From NCBI RefSeq assembly GCF_004167665.1, contig NZ_SEWE01000004.1:62001-126000 (forward strand): 64,000 bases of DNA. Reading direction: 5' to 3'. The notes beneath the pieces are model-generated. The model was not told the DNA's origin. It searched no databases and was given only the letters and a program-made list of their open reading frames with translations. Within the stretch, counting starts at the first letter, position 1. The number at the start of each line of letters is the position of its first letter. Source of the stretch: Hymenobacter persicinus. Its GTDB lineage: Bacteria; Bacteroidota; Bacteroidia; Cytophagales; Hymenobacteraceae. Both the position numbers and the translations under genes were made by a program. Below are positions 33,681 to 42,762 of this stretch, in pieces.

Positions 33681-34208
33681 CTAGACTTCCGCCGCCAGCG
33701 GCTTTTCCAGTACCAGCAGCACCAGCGGCTGCCGGGGCAGGCCGAAACGCGGGTCGGTGGGAAAGTCCTCGGTGGCGCCGGTGCGGTGGTAGCCGTGCCG
33801 TTCGTACCAGGCCAGCAGTTCGTGCCGCACCGAAATAACGGTGATGCGCATCCGGGGCAATTGCCGCCGGCGGGCGTAGTCTTCGGCCGCCGCCAGCAGC
33901 TGCTTGCCGAGCCCTTGTCCCTGCCGGGTAGGCCGCACCGTGAGCATGCCCAGATACAACGCGTCGGGCTGCTGCTGCAAATACACGGAACCCAGCAAAA
34001 CGCCGTTTTCGTCGCGGCCGAGCAGGATCACGGCATTGTCGGCGGCCAGCATCTCGCGCAGGGCCGCCGCGTCGGTGCGCTGCCCGCCCAGCAGGTGGGC
34101 TTCCGTGGTCCAGCCCTTCTCCGACTCGGCGCCCCGGTAGGCGCTGTTGACCAGCTCGGCCAGGGCGGGCGCGTCGGCGGCCGTGGCCGGGGTAAAGGTG
34201 TGCATCAT
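33681..34208 (-). CDS. GNAT family N-acetyltransferase
   Basis: 175 aa from ATG 34208. Acetyl-CoA binding motif A is LYLGMLTVRPTRQGQGLGKQLL with the Q/R-x-x-G-x-G/A pyrophosphate loop, followed by VISVRHELLAWYERHGYHRTG. The N-terminal ATAADAPALAELVNSAYRG fits the family. Substrate unknown. Divergent from the E1 gene. Confidence 0.92.
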   Translation of the reverse strand: MMHTFTPATAADAPALAELVNSAYRGAESEKGWTTEAHLLGGQRTDAAALREMLAADNAVILLGRDENGVLLGSVYLQQQPDALYLGMLTVRPTRQGQGLGKQLLAAAEDYARRRQLPRMRITVISVRHELLAWYERHGYHRTGATEDFPTDPRFGLPRQPLVLLVLEKPLAAEV

Positions 34209-34323
34209 GGCGCGAAGGTAGGGGCCGGGGCGCGGTTGGCAAAGAATGGCGCCGGCGCGAACGGCGAAGCATGTTGCTATCGTTGCGAAACCGTAATTTC
34301 GCCGTCTCAACTCCCGCTCCTTC

Positions 34324-36438
34324 ATGCCCACGCAAACCACCCCCGCCCTGGAACCTTCCTTTATTGATTCGCACGCGGCCGTTGAGCCCGACCTGGGCAC
34401 CCAGCTGCGGGCCTACGAGCTCATGCGCACGGCCGACGAGCTGGCCCGCCTCTACGAAGAAAACAAGGCCGTGACGGCCAAATACGTGCACGCGACGGCC
34501 CGGGGCCACGAGGCCATTCAGCTGGCCACCGCCTTTCACCTGCGCGCCACCGATTACGCTGCGCCCTACTACCGCGACGACGCCATGCTGCTGGGCCTGG
34601 GCCTGACGCCCTACGAGCTGATGCTGCAGCTCATGGCCAAGCGCGACGACCCGTTTTCCGGCGGCCGCACCTACTACTGCCACCCTTCGCTGCGCCGGGA
34701 GGGCTTCCCCGTGATTCCCCACCAAAGCTCGGCCACGGGCATGCAGGCCATTCCGGCCACCGGCCTGGCCCACGGTCTGCACTACCTCGAAAGTCAGGGT
34801 TTGCTGCAAGACGCCGCGGAGACGCCCGTGGTGGTGTGTTCCATCGGCGACGGGGCCATGACCGAGGGCGAAGTGGCCGAGGCCCTGCAAATGGCCGTGC
34901 TGCACCAGCTGCCCATTATTTACCTGGTCCAGGACAATGACTGGGGTATTTCGGCCACCGGCCGGGAGATGCGCGCCATGGATGCCTACGAGTTTGCTGC
35001 CGGCTTCAAGGGCTTGCAGCGCCTGCGCGTCAACGGAGCCGATTTTGGCGACTCCTACGCCGGCCTGGCCGCGGCCTTCGACTACGTGCGCCGCACCCGG
35101 GGCCCGATTCTGGTGCACGCCAAGTGCCCGCTGCTGGGCCACCACACCAGCGGGGTGCGCCGGGAGTGGTACCGCGGCGACAACCTGGCCGAGCACACCA
35201 CCAACGACCCGCTGCCCCGCCTGCACGGGCAGCTGCTGGACCTGGGCGTGGCCGAAGCCGAGCTCCAGCAGCTCGGCGCCCAGGCCTGCGCCCTAGTCGA
35301 AGCTGATTACCAGCGCGCCCTGGCCGCTGCCAACCCCGATCCGGCCACCTTTGCCGACCACGAGTTTGCCCCGCCGGCCGTGACTGAGGAAGCCGGGGAA
35401 CGGACTCCCGCCGGCGCCGACAAGGCCCTGATGGTGGACGCCGCCCTGCACGCCGTGGACGATATTCTGGCCGAGTTTCCCGAGGCCTTGTTCTATGGGC
35501 AGGACGTGGGCGGGGAGCTGGGCGGCGTGTTTCGCGAGGCGGCTCTGCTGGCCAAAAAGTACGGCGATACCCGCGTGTTCAACACCCCGATTCAGGAGGC
35601 CTACATCGTGGGCAGCACCGCCGGGATGAGCGCCGTGGGGGCCAAGCCCATCGTCGAAATTCAGTTTGCCGACTATATCTGGCCGGCCCTGAACCAGCTG
35701 GTGGAAGAGCTGTCGAAATCCTGCTACCTGAGCATGGGCAAGTTTCCGGTGCAGGCCCTGATCCGGGTGCCCATCGGGGCCTACGGCGGCGGCGGACCCT
35801 ACCACTCGGGCTCCATCGAAAGCACCCTGCTCACCATCCGCGGCATCAAGGTGGTGTATCCGAGCAACGCGGCCGACATGAAGGGCCTCATGCGCGCGGC
35901 TTTCCTTGACCCCAACCCGGTTATTATGCTCGAGCACAAAGGCCTGTACTGGAGCAAGGTGCCCGGCACCGAGGATGCCAAAACCACCGAGCCGGCTGCC
36001 GGCTACGTTATTCCGCTCGGCCAGGCGGCCATTGCCCAGCAGGCCGACCCGGAAAAGCTGCGCCAGGGTGAAACCTGCGTCGTTATCACCTACGGCATGG
36101 GCGTGCACTGGGCCAAAACGGCCAGCAAGCAGTTTGCCGGCCAAGTGGAAATCCTGGATTTGCGCACCCTGAATCCCCTGGACTTCGAGGCCGTGCAGGC
36201 CGCCGTGCGCCGCCACGGCAAGGCGTTGGTCCTGACCGAGGAGCCCCTGCTGAATTCCTTCGCCGAGAGCCTGGCCGGGCGCATCCAGCGTACCTGCTTC
36301 CGCCAGCTCGACGCCCCAGTCTTCACCCTGGGCGCCGCCAACCTGCCCGCCATTGCCCTGAACGTGGAGCTGGAAAAGCAGATGCTGCCCAGCGCCGACA
36401 AAGTAGCCACCGCGTTAGCTGAGCTGCTGGGGTACTAG
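34324..36438 (+). CDS. Fused 2-oxoacid dehydrogenase E1 (alpha+beta)
   Basis: 704 aa. TPP-dependent decarboxylase component of a branched-chain 2-oxoacid or pyruvate-type dehydrogenase complex, with alpha and beta subunits fused. The alpha half (about 30-345) has GHEAIQLATAFHL and the TPP/Mg motif GDGAMTEGEVAEAL to LVQDND (about 175-205). The beta half (about 365-704) has FYGQDVGGELGGVF, FNTPIQEAYIVGSTAGMSA and IRVPIGAYGGGGPYHSGS. Fused E1 is common in Bacteroidota. Partners E2 and E3 are not in the window. The substrate is most likely branched-chain oxoacids, by family resemblance. Confidence 0.94.
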   Translation: MPTQTTPALEPSFIDSHAAVEPDLGTQLRAYELMRTADELARLYEENKAVTAKYVHATARGHEAIQLATAFHLRATDYAAPYYRDDAMLLGLGLTPYELMLQLMAKRDDPFSGGRTYYCHPSLRREGFPVIPHQSSATGMQAIPATGLAHGLHYLESQGLLQDAAETPVVVCSIGDGAMTEGEVAEALQMAVLHQLPIIYLVQDNDWGISATGREMRAMDAYEFAAGFKGLQRLRVNGADFGDSYAGLAAAFDYVRRTRGPILVHAKCPLLGHHTSGVRREWYRGDNLAEHTTNDPLPRLHGQLLDLGVAEAELQQLGAQACALVEADYQRALAAANPDPATFADHEFAPPAVTEEAGERTPAGADKALMVDAALHAVDDILAEFPEALFYGQDVGGELGGVFREAALLAKKYGDTRVFNTPIQEAYIVGSTAGMSAVGAKPIVEIQFADYIWPALNQLVEELSKSCYLSMGKFPVQALIRVPIGAYGGGGPYHSGSIESTLLTIRGIKVVYPSNAADMKGLMRAAFLDPNPVIMLEHKGLYWSKVPGTEDAKTTEPAAGYVIPLGQAAIAQQADPEKLRQGETCVVITYGMGVHWAKTASKQFAGQVEILDLRTLNPLDFEAVQAAVRRHGKALVLTEEPLLNSFAESLAGRIQRTCFRQLDAPVFTLGAANLPAIALNVELEKQMLPSADKVATALAELLGY

Positions 36439-36460
36439 GTGGTGAACTTGTGAGGTTGTG

Positions 36461-36510
36461 AAATGGGGAGTTGACGTTCCATCCGCGCGAACGTCAACTC
36501 CCCATTTTTT
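36461..36510 (+). terminator. Rho-independent terminator
   Basis: Long perfect arms (AATGGGGAGTTGACGTTC and its complement) with a nine-base loop and six T, just after the E1 gene. It may also serve the opposite direction because the left side is A-rich only weakly. Confidence 0.9.
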
Positions 36511-36563
36511 GTGCGCCGTCGGTGCCAGCCACGCCGCCCAAACGACAACTCACCATTTCACCC

Positions 36564-38567
36564 TTAGAATGGGTATCCGATGCCGATGTTGAAGGCGGTC
36601 TGGTCCCGGGAGTTGGTCAGGCGGAAGTTGGGCAGCACAAACTTGCGGCCCAGGGCGGCCGGGTCGTACACCTTGGTGGCAATGTCGAGGCGCAGAATCA
36701 GGAAGGTGAAGTCGAAGCGGACGCCGATGCCCGAGCCCACGGCAAACTGCCGGTAGAACCGGTCGGCCCGAAACTGGGCGCCGGGCCGGTTGGTTTTCGC
36801 GTCCGACTGCAAGGACCACACGTTGCCGAAGTCGGTGAACACGGCTCCGTTGATGAAGTCGTAGACCGGGAAGCGGTACTCCACGTTGCCTTCCAGCAGC
36901 ACTTCGCCGGGCTGCTCCAGGTCATAGTCGCGCACTTTTTCGCTGTTGGGGTCATTCGAGTCGGCCAGCTTGAGCGAGGTGTAGGAGCCCGGACCCAGGC
37001 GCCGCGGCTTCCAGGCCCGCAGGCTGGAGCTGCCGCCGGCGAAGAAATACTTGTCGTAGGGAATCACCGACAGCCCGTCGGTGGTGGTCAGGGCGTGGGC
37101 AATGCCGCCGTTGAGACGATACACGAAGTAGGAGCTGGTCCCGATCTTGGCGTAGCGGCGGTAGTCGGCGCTGAAGCGGGCAAAGTTGTAGACCGTCAGC
37201 CCGATGGCGTCCTGGTATAAATCACGGGTGAGGCCGCCGACTTCGGCAAACAGGCGCAGGTAGTGGGCGTTGCGGGTCTGGTTGAAGTCGTTGGAGTTGT
37301 AGAGGGAGGTGAAGTTGATGCTGGGCACAAACAGGTTGCCGAAGCTGCGCAGCAGCGGGGAGCCCTGCTCAGCTTCGAGCTGCTGGAGCTTGGCCCGGAA
37401 GTTGGGCGACAGGTTGGGCGTATTCACCAAGCTCAGGGAGATAGGCGTAAACACGTACTGGTGAAACGTGGACCGCTGCCAGATGTAGTCGTAGGTGGCC
37501 TCCAGGTTGGTGCGCGTGTACTCGGGCCGCAGCACGTAGGTGTAGGCCGCGTTGATGCGGGTGCGCGGGTTGTACTGGGTCAGGAAGTGGTTGGTGCGCC
37601 AGGGCACCAAGAACTGCGGCAGCACCAGGTTGGCGTTGGCCCCGAGCTGGGTCGTGTACACGCTCGTTCGGGACTTGTTATCGACCTGGCCGGTGCTGGT
37701 GTACTGGCCTTCGAAGCCCGCCCGCACCCCGATTTCGAGCACTTCCGCCCCGCCGAACACGTTCCGGATTTTCACTTTCTCGTTGGCGAAGGGCCCGACC
37801 AGATACGCTACGTAAGTCGCGCCGGCCTCGGTGGTTTCCTGGAATTTCTTGGCCGGCGAGGCATTCACCACCGCGTCGAGCTGGCGGCGGGTGGTGTCGC
37901 CGCCAGCCGGGGCGTTGCGCACCCGGAAGTAGTTCACGGTGTTGAAGCGGAACACGTCCAGGTTGCTGAGCTGGCGCTGGGTGAGCTGGGTGCTGGTCAG
38001 GCTGTAGGTGTCGCCGGGGCGCACGGTGAGCTTGCGGTCCAGCGTCTTGGGACTGATCTGGTGCTTGTAGGCCAGGTAGTAGATGGAGTCCTGCACGAGC
38101 GTGTCACGGGCCTGGCCGAAGCGGGTCACGCCGGCGTCGGTGATGACGCGCACCCGGCGGATGGTGTACTGGTAGTGGCGGCGCCCGGGGCCGGGGTCGG
38201 AGATAATCGTGCGCAGGCGCACGGTGCCGGGCGCAAAGCTGGTATCGGCCTCCAGGGTCACGTACTGCTGGCGAAAATCGTAGTAGCCCTGGTTTTTGAG
38301 CAGGGTTTCCAGCCGGTTCCGCTCGTTGCCGATGGCTTCCTCGTCGTACTGGTCGCCCACGTGCAGCAGCGAGGCCGGCTGGCTGGCAATAACCCGGCGG
38401 GCAATGGCCGAGTCAGCAATGTCGTAATCGAGCTGGGTGTACTTAAACGGTTGGTTTTCGGTCACGCGGTACGTGACCGTCACCCGGCGGTTATGCACCG
38501 TGTCGGGCCCGCCCAGCAGGCGGCCCAGCGAAAAGCGCCGGTCGGCCACGGTGTCGGTGGCCGTCAC
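36564..38567 (-). CDS. BamA/TamA-like outer-membrane protein, C-terminal part (frameshifted gene)
   Basis: 667 codons from GTG 38567. Contains the remaining POTRA-like repeats (VTYRVTENQPFKYTQLDY, then RQQYVTLEADTSF) and a C-terminal 16-strand barrel region with FAGGSSSLRAWKPRRLGPG, the G-G-x-x-S-x-R-G-W-like loop of the D15 family. It ends in FNIGIGYPF with a terminal phenylalanine. It would insert or assemble proteins in the outer membrane. The reading frame of the N-terminal part (38564-39067) breaks in the middle of a POTRA at 38576-38581. Inserting one T into TTTTCC would restore one protein of about 834 aa. The GTG overlaps the upstream stop as GTGA, so reinitiation is possible. Confidence 0.9.
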   Translation of the reverse strand: MTATDTVADRRFSLGRLLGGPDTVHNRRVTVTYRVTENQPFKYTQLDYDIADSAIARRVIASQPASLLHVGDQYDEEAIGNERNRLETLLKNQGYYDFRQQYVTLEADTSFAPGTVRLRTIISDPGPGRRHYQYTIRRVRVITDAGVTRFGQARDTLVQDSIYYLAYKHQISPKTLDRKLTVRPGDTYSLTSTQLTQRQLSNLDVFRFNTVNYFRVRNAPAGGDTTRRQLDAVVNASPAKKFQETTEAGATYVAYLVGPFANEKVKIRNVFGGAEVLEIGVRAGFEGQYTSTGQVDNKSRTSVYTTQLGANANLVLPQFLVPWRTNHFLTQYNPRTRINAAYTYVLRPEYTRTNLEATYDYIWQRSTFHQYVFTPISLSLVNTPNLSPNFRAKLQQLEAEQGSPLLRSFGNLFVPSINFTSLYNSNDFNQTRNAHYLRLFAEVGGLTRDLYQDAIGLTVYNFARFSADYRRYAKIGTSSYFVYRLNGGIAHALTTTDGLSVIPYDKYFFAGGSSSLRAWKPRRLGPGSYTSLKLADSNDPNSEKVRDYDLEQPGEVLLEGNVEYRFPVYDFINGAVFTDFGNVWSLQSDAKTNRPGAQFRADRFYRQFAVGSGIGVRFDFTFLILRLDIATKVYDPAALGRKFVLPNFRLTNSRDQTAFNIGIGYPF

Positions 38568-39067
38568 CCGGCTGCGGAAAAGCCCTTCGACTTGAGGAAG
38601 ATGCCAATCTGCTCCACGGTCTTGCGGGTCAGGGCCGAGTCGTAGACCACCGGCGGCTCGCCGATGCGCATGATGGCGTTGCCCTTGTCGATGGTGCGCT
38701 GCAGGCGGCTGGTGCGCTTCTCGCGCCGGGCCAGCAGCCGGCCCACCTTCACAGAGTCGGGGCGGGCGGCCTGCAGGCGCTCATCAAACTCCTGCTGAAT
38801 GCGGGTCAGCTTGGCTTTGAGGCGCTCCTGGTTGTAAATCGTGCGTCCCAGCTGGTAGATTGCTAGCTTTGGCAGCGGAAAGCTCGTATTTGGCTTTTGC
38901 TGGTAGAGGGCCGCAATCCGCTCGGCATCGGCTTGCTTGACGCCCTCGAGCCGCACGCGGCTGAGCAGTTTCTGCTTGGGCTCGAGCAGCCGCAGCGGCG
39001 AGCAGCTCACCACCCCCGCCAGCACCAGCACCCCGGCCAGGGCCGCAGACATTCTTACAGTAGACAT
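38564..39067 (-). CDS. BamA/TamA-like outer-membrane lipoprotein, N-terminal part (frameshifted gene)
   Basis: 167 codons from ATG 39067. Signal peptide with lipobox-like LAGVVSC, SPLRLLEPKQKLLSRVRLEG, then a helical region and the start of a POTRA fold (RKTVEQIGIFLKSKGF). After KGF the frame runs into SAAG and a TGA, while the other frame continues as FRSRVTATDTV, exactly completing the POTRA. One lost base in a T run is the simplest explanation. It is divergent from trmH by 32 bases. Confidence 0.85.
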   Translation of the reverse strand: MSTVRMSAALAGVLVLAGVVSCSPLRLLEPKQKLLSRVRLEGVKQADAERIAALYQQKPNTSFPLPKLAIYQLGRTIYNQERLKAKLTRIQQEFDERLQAARPDSVKVGRLLARREKRTSRLQRTIDKGNAIMRIGEPPVVYDSALTRKTVEQIGIFLKSKGFSAAG

Positions 39068-39099
39068 AGCCCGATGCAGGGTAGCAGGCAACAGCGAAT

Positions 39100-39843
39100 A
39101 TGGTTTCAAAAGCAGTAGCGAAATATGTGCACGCGCTGCACCTGAAGAAATACCGGCTTCGGCACGGCGCATTCCTGGTGGAAGGCGGCAAAAGCGTTCA
39201 GGAGCTGCTAAGTTCCGGACTTCTAACGGAACGGGTGTTCCTGACGGCCGAGTTTGCGGCAAAAATCCCGCCGCTGCCCGCGAAGGTACCCGTTGAAATC
39301 GTAACGGAAGCCGATTTAACCCACCTGGGCACGCTGGCCAACAACACCACGGCCCTGGCCATTGCCCACCTGCCCGCGGAAACCCCGCTCCATCCGGCCC
39401 CGAACCAGCTGCTGCTGGCCCTCGACCAGGTGCGCGACCCCGGCAACCTGGGCACCCTGATCCGGCTGGCCGACTGGTACGGCCTGCAGGGCGTGGTGTG
39501 CTCCGACACCTGCGCCGACCCGTGGGCACCCAAAACCATTGCCGCCACCATGGGCTCCTTCACCCGCGTGGCCATCTGGCAGCGCGAACTGCCCGAGTGG
39601 CTCGACTCGCTGCCCGCCGCGCTGCCCCGCTACGGCGCCCACCTCGAGGGCGACAACGTGCACCGGCTCACGCTGCAGCCCGGCGGCGTGCTCATCATGG
39701 GCAGCGAATCGCACGGGCCCCGGCCCGAGGTGCTGGCCCGCCTCACCCAGCGGCTCTACAGTCCCGGCGCCGGCGGGGCCGAAAGCCTGAACGTGGCCGT
39801 GTCGGCCGCTATTCTGCTCGACAACTTCCACCGGGCGCTGTAA
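39100..39843 (+). CDS. TrmH/SpoU family RNA 2'-O-methyltransferase
   Basis: 247 aa. Uses S-adenosylmethionine to methylate rRNA or tRNA ribose. An N-terminal RNA-binding domain (FLVEGGKSVQELL) is followed by the knotted SPOUT core: LLLALDQVRDPGNLGTLIR (motif 1 with Asn and Arg), LIMGSESHGPRPEVL (motif 2) and ESLNVAVSAAILLDNFHR (motif 3). The exact RNA target cannot be read from sequence. Confidence 0.95.
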   Translation: MVSKAVAKYVHALHLKKYRLRHGAFLVEGGKSVQELLSSGLLTERVFLTAEFAAKIPPLPAKVPVEIVTEADLTHLGTLANNTTALAIAHLPAETPLHPAPNQLLLALDQVRDPGNLGTLIRLADWYGLQGVVCSDTCADPWAPKTIAATMGSFTRVAIWQRELPEWLDSLPAALPRYGAHLEGDNVHRLTLQPGGVLIMGSESHGPRPEVLARLTQRLYSPGAGGAESLNVAVSAAILLDNFHRAL

Positions 39844-39872
39844 GAATAGCAGGCGTAAGGACGGTCAACAGA

Positions 39873-39908
39873 AAAAGGCCCGGCAGAAGTGTTTCCGCCG
39901 GGCCTTTT
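39873..39908. terminator. Bidirectional hairpin terminator
   Basis: AAAAGGCCCGGC and GCCGGGCCTTTT arms. Placed between the convergent trmH and outer-membrane barrel genes. Confidence 0.88.
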
Positions 39909-39940
39909 GGTGCGTTATGCAAGCCTAATTATTGCTTGAG

Positions 39941-41080
39941 CTAAATCGAGAAGCCGAAGCTCAGGGTCTGGGCCTGGGGGCCGCGGTTGTTCTTGAACAG
40001 GTCGCTCATCCCGTACTTGACGAACAGGTCGATGCCGCGCACGCCGATGGTGCCCTGCAGGCCGTACTGGAAGTCCTCCAGGTTGTAGCCGCCCTTGTCC
40101 TTGTCTTTGTGGTCGCGGCCGCCTTCGTTGTACTTGATTTTGGTGTGCGAGCCCACGCGGTAGCCCACGTAGCCGCCGGCTCCCAGGCGGAAGGCGTCGT
40201 GGCCTTTCTTGTTCTGGAAGTTGAGCATGGCCATCAGCGGCAGGTTAATCGTGGTTACGGCCAGCTTGCTTTTCTCCAGGCTCCGGTCGGTGGACGACAC
40301 GATGCGCGTCGTGCCGGTGCTGTTGTCGAAGCGGGTGTTGTTGTCGAGCATGTAGTTGTTGAAGGCCAATTCGGGGCCGGTGCGCAGATACAGCGGCGAG
40401 CCTTTGGCGCCCAGGCGGATGTCGTAGTGCCAGTTCAGGCTGATGTAGCGCGAGCCGATGGGCTTCAGCTCGGGGGAGAGCTGGCCGGCGGGCGTCGACA
40501 CGTTGGTCAGCGCATTCAGGCCCAGGTCCACGCTAAAATCATTTTTCACGGCCCGGTTGGCGCGCTCCTCTTTCTTGCGCTTGTTCTCGGCCGTGCGCAG
40601 CGAGTCGCTGCCGCCCTTGCCGAAGGTGATGTTCACCTCGTCCTTCTTGCCGTCCTTGCCCTTGTTGTCATCGTCGTCGTCCACGGTCACGCTGATGAAG
40701 CGGCCCACCTTGGTCGTGGTTTTGGTCGACTTGGTGTCTTCGGCCCGCACCGTGATGCGCACTTCCTCGGGGGCATTGGTGCCGGGCTTGTCCTTGGCGG
40801 GGTAAAACTCCATCGTGACGGCCTTGTTGCCGGCGTTCTTGCTGGCCGCATCGGCCTGGCTGATGTAGCTGTCGAGCAGAATCATCAGCGAGTCGAGGTG
40901 ATAAGTGCGCAGCTCCTTAAGCTGGGCTTTGTTTTTGGTGATGAGCGTCATGGTCGCCTGATTAGGCAGCTTGACCATGATGGTGTCGTCGTTGAGGGGG
41001 CGGTTGGCGGCCTGGGTACGGCAAGGCGCGGCCAGAACTGTCAGCAGCACGGCTGCCAGCAGCGAGGAGAGACGTTTCAT
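39941..41080 (-). CDS. Outer-membrane beta-barrel protein in an ECF-sigma operon
   Basis: 379 aa with a signal peptide. The first half holds a helical LKELRTYHLDSLMILLDSYI segment and an extremely acidic/basic linker (VTVDDDDDNKGKDGKKDE). The second half is beta-rich (FSVDLGLNALTNVS, then LNWHYDIRLG) and ends in FSFGFSI-like aromatic strand TLSFGFSI, typical of PorT/OmpA-like barrels. It is third in the operon sigma - anti-sigma - barrel, 21 bases after the anti-sigma gene. It is probably a regulated surface component. Role not known. Confidence 0.85.
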   Translation of the reverse strand: MKRLSSLLAAVLLTVLAAPCRTQAANRPLNDDTIMVKLPNQATMTLITKNKAQLKELRTYHLDSLMILLDSYISQADAASKNAGNKAVTMEFYPAKDKPGTNAPEEVRITVRAEDTKSTKTTTKVGRFISVTVDDDDDNKGKDGKKDEVNITFGKGGSDSLRTAENKRKKEERANRAVKNDFSVDLGLNALTNVSTPAGQLSPELKPIGSRYISLNWHYDIRLGAKGSPLYLRTGPELAFNNYMLDNNTRFDNSTGTTRIVSSTDRSLEKSKLAVTTINLPLMAMLNFQNKKGHDAFRLGAGGYVGYRVGSHTKIKYNEGGRDHKDKDKGGYNLEDFQYGLQGTIGVRGIDLFVKYGMSDLFKNNRGPQAQTLSFGFSI

Positions 41081-41101
41081 GACGAAAGGGGTTGTAAGAG
41101 C

Positions 41102-41917
41102 TTAGAGTTGAATGTCTTTGGTAGAAAGCGAGTGGTTGAGCACGTTGAGCGTCACCACGGGCACGTCTACTTTTTCGCGGACTTCCCGCAGGGCCACCGA
41201 GCCGGCTTTGCGCAGCAGACGGCCCACCAGCCGGCGCTCCTGTGGCGCGTCCGCCAGGGCGAGGGCTTGCTCGGGACGACCCCGGCGTACTTCCACTTCA
41301 ATGGTCCCGGCCGCGGGAGCCGGCGCATCAGGGGCCACCGTTTCGGCCTTAGCCAGCCCCGACAAAGCTTTTTCTTCCTCTACCGGGCGTTCCGGACGCG
41401 CCGTGGTAGCGGTGGCAAAGGCGGCGGGAGCTTCCTGAGCCGGCGGCAGGCTGCGACCCGCGCGGGCGGCCTTGGCTGGTTTGGTAAGCGTGGCCGCAAA
41501 GCGGACCGGGATTTTTGACCGCTGCGCAATGGCTGCCTGGGGCGCGGCCGGGGCCGGAGTTGCTGCGGTCAGGGTTTCGGCCCGATTGGCTTCTGGGAGG
41601 GTAGATGGAGTCTGCCGGGGTGGGGTTGCCTGGGCTACCGAAGTTTTTTCGGCGGCGACCGGAGCGGCGGGAGCAGGAGCGGTGCTCTTAACTGCTGAGC
41701 CTGCCAGCGTGCCGGCGCCGGGCGTCTGCCAGAGCCAGCCGCCCCCGGCCACGAGCAGCAGCGCCACTACGGCGGCCGCGGCGTAGAGCCACATGGCGGG
41801 GCGCTTTTTAGCCGGCTTGAGCTCCGCTTCGAGCTGGTTCCAGAGGTAGGCCGGCGGGGCCGGGGCATGGTCGCGCAGTTGGTCGCGAAACAGCTTATCA
41901 ATATCTTCCGGTTGCAT
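41102..41917 (-). CDS. Anti-sigma factor-like membrane protein
   Basis: 271 aa. Cytosolic N-terminus DIDKLFRDQLRDHAPAPPAY, then WNQLEAEL, a pattern typical of Bacteroidota anti-sigma partners. One transmembrane helix at about 42-60 (MWLYAAAAVVALLLVAGGGW), then a long Pro/Ala-rich periplasmic region. No zinc-binding anti-sigma (ZAS) motif. Its start overlaps the sigma gene by 20 bases, so it is translationally coupled. It presumably holds the sigma factor inactive until an envelope signal arrives. Confidence 0.8.
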   Translation of the reverse strand: MQPEDIDKLFRDQLRDHAPAPPAYLWNQLEAELKPAKKRPAMWLYAAAAVVALLLVAGGGWLWQTPGAGTLAGSAVKSTAPAPAAPVAAEKTSVAQATPPRQTPSTLPEANRAETLTAATPAPAAPQAAIAQRSKIPVRFAATLTKPAKAARAGRSLPPAQEAPAAFATATTARPERPVEEEKALSGLAKAETVAPDAPAPAAGTIEVEVRRGRPEQALALADAPQERRLVGRLLRKAGSVALREVREKVDVPVVTLNVLNHSLSTKDIQL

Positions 41918-42530
41918 AGTATTCTTTCGGTTCGGAGGTGGAGGAGGCGCTCAGGTTGGCTACCGCTAGGCGGCGCTGCAGCATGGCGCGGGCTTTACTG
42001 AGCTGGGATTTGGAAGTGCCTTCCGAAATGCCCAGCATCTCGGCAATTTCGGCGTGGGAAAAGCCCTCCAGGGCGTAGAGGTTAAACACGGTGCGGTAGC
42101 CGGCCGGCAGCTGAGCCAGTACGGCCAGCATATCGGCCGCGTTGAGCTGGCTTTCGGCCTCGGCCGGCGTCACGGCCAGCTCCACGTGGGAGTCGTCGAT
42201 GGCCAGGTGCATGGGCTCTTTGCGGCGCAGCTGGCCCAGGGCCTCGTTCACCATGATGCGGCGAATCCAGCCCTCAAAGCTGCCCTCGTGCCGGTAGGAG
42301 TCCAGGGCCCGGAACACTTTGGCAAAACCGCCCAGCATCACTTCCTCGGCATCTTCGCGGTGGCGCAGATAGCGCAGGCACACGCCGAACATCATGCCCG
42401 CAAACTGCTCGTAGAGCTGCTTTTGGGCCCGGACACTGCCTTGGCGGCACGCGGCGATAAGTTCGGCTTCGGTCACGGAAGTAAGGGTAGTAGCAAACGG
42501 TAAAAAGCGGTTTGGAAGGCTAGATGCCAA
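41898..42530 (-). CDS. ECF RNA polymerase sigma factor
   Basis: Up to 210 aa. Sigma region 2 (LYEQFAGMMFGVCLRYLRHR, then EDAEEVMLGGFAKVFRALDSY) and region 4 (LPAGYRTVFNLYALEGFSHA, then EIAEMLGISEGTSKSQLSKAR) are both intact. The start is TTG 42530, but GTG 42476 (VTEAELIAACRQG) matches family N-termini equally well. First gene of a three-gene operon with its anti-sigma partner and a barrel protein. Probably autoregulated. Confidence 0.93.
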   Translation of the reverse strand: MASSLPNRFLPFATTLTSVTEAELIAACRQGSVRAQKQLYEQFAGMMFGVCLRYLRHREDAEEVMLGGFAKVFRALDSYRHEGSFEGWIRRIMVNEALGQLRRKEPMHLAIDDSHVELAVTPAEAESQLNAADMLAVLAQLPAGYRTVFNLYALEGFSHAEIAEMLGISEGTSKSQLSKARAMLQRRLAVANLSASSTSEPKEYYATGRY

Positions 42531-42652
42531 AGTCCACGGGTAGGTTGCCCGAAGAATCTAAAAATTTATAAACAACCGCCGTGGTCTGGATCCTTGGGGC
42601 TGGCGCCAGGGCGTCAAACCGGCCTGGCAGCGAACTAGGTCCTGTAAAAGCA

Positions 42653-42686
42653 CCAGGCCCCGACGCAGAAATACGCTGGGGCCTGG
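42653..42686 (-). terminator. Hairpin, probable weak terminator after the CoA-binding gene
   Basis: CCAGGCCCC and GGGGCCTGG arms with partly paired inner bases. On the minus strand it is followed by TGCTTTTA, so the U-tract is short. Confidence 0.5.
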
Positions 42687-42762
42687 GGGTATAAAAGCAG
42701 CTGTTCGAATCGGGACCGGCGAAGTGTAGCAGGCCGTTTGCCCGGCCGCAGTAGCGGGGCGG

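Noticed and set aside
33529-35226. Long antisense frame opposite the E1 and acetyltransferase genes
   Set aside because: Low-complexity Gly/His/Val/Arg content, overlaps conserved coding sequence in another frame.
38564-38581. Programmed -1 frameshift in the BamA-like gene
   Set aside because: The heptamer does not fit the X XXY YYZ rule and Phe-tRNA re-pairing on CUU is poor; an error or mutation is simpler.
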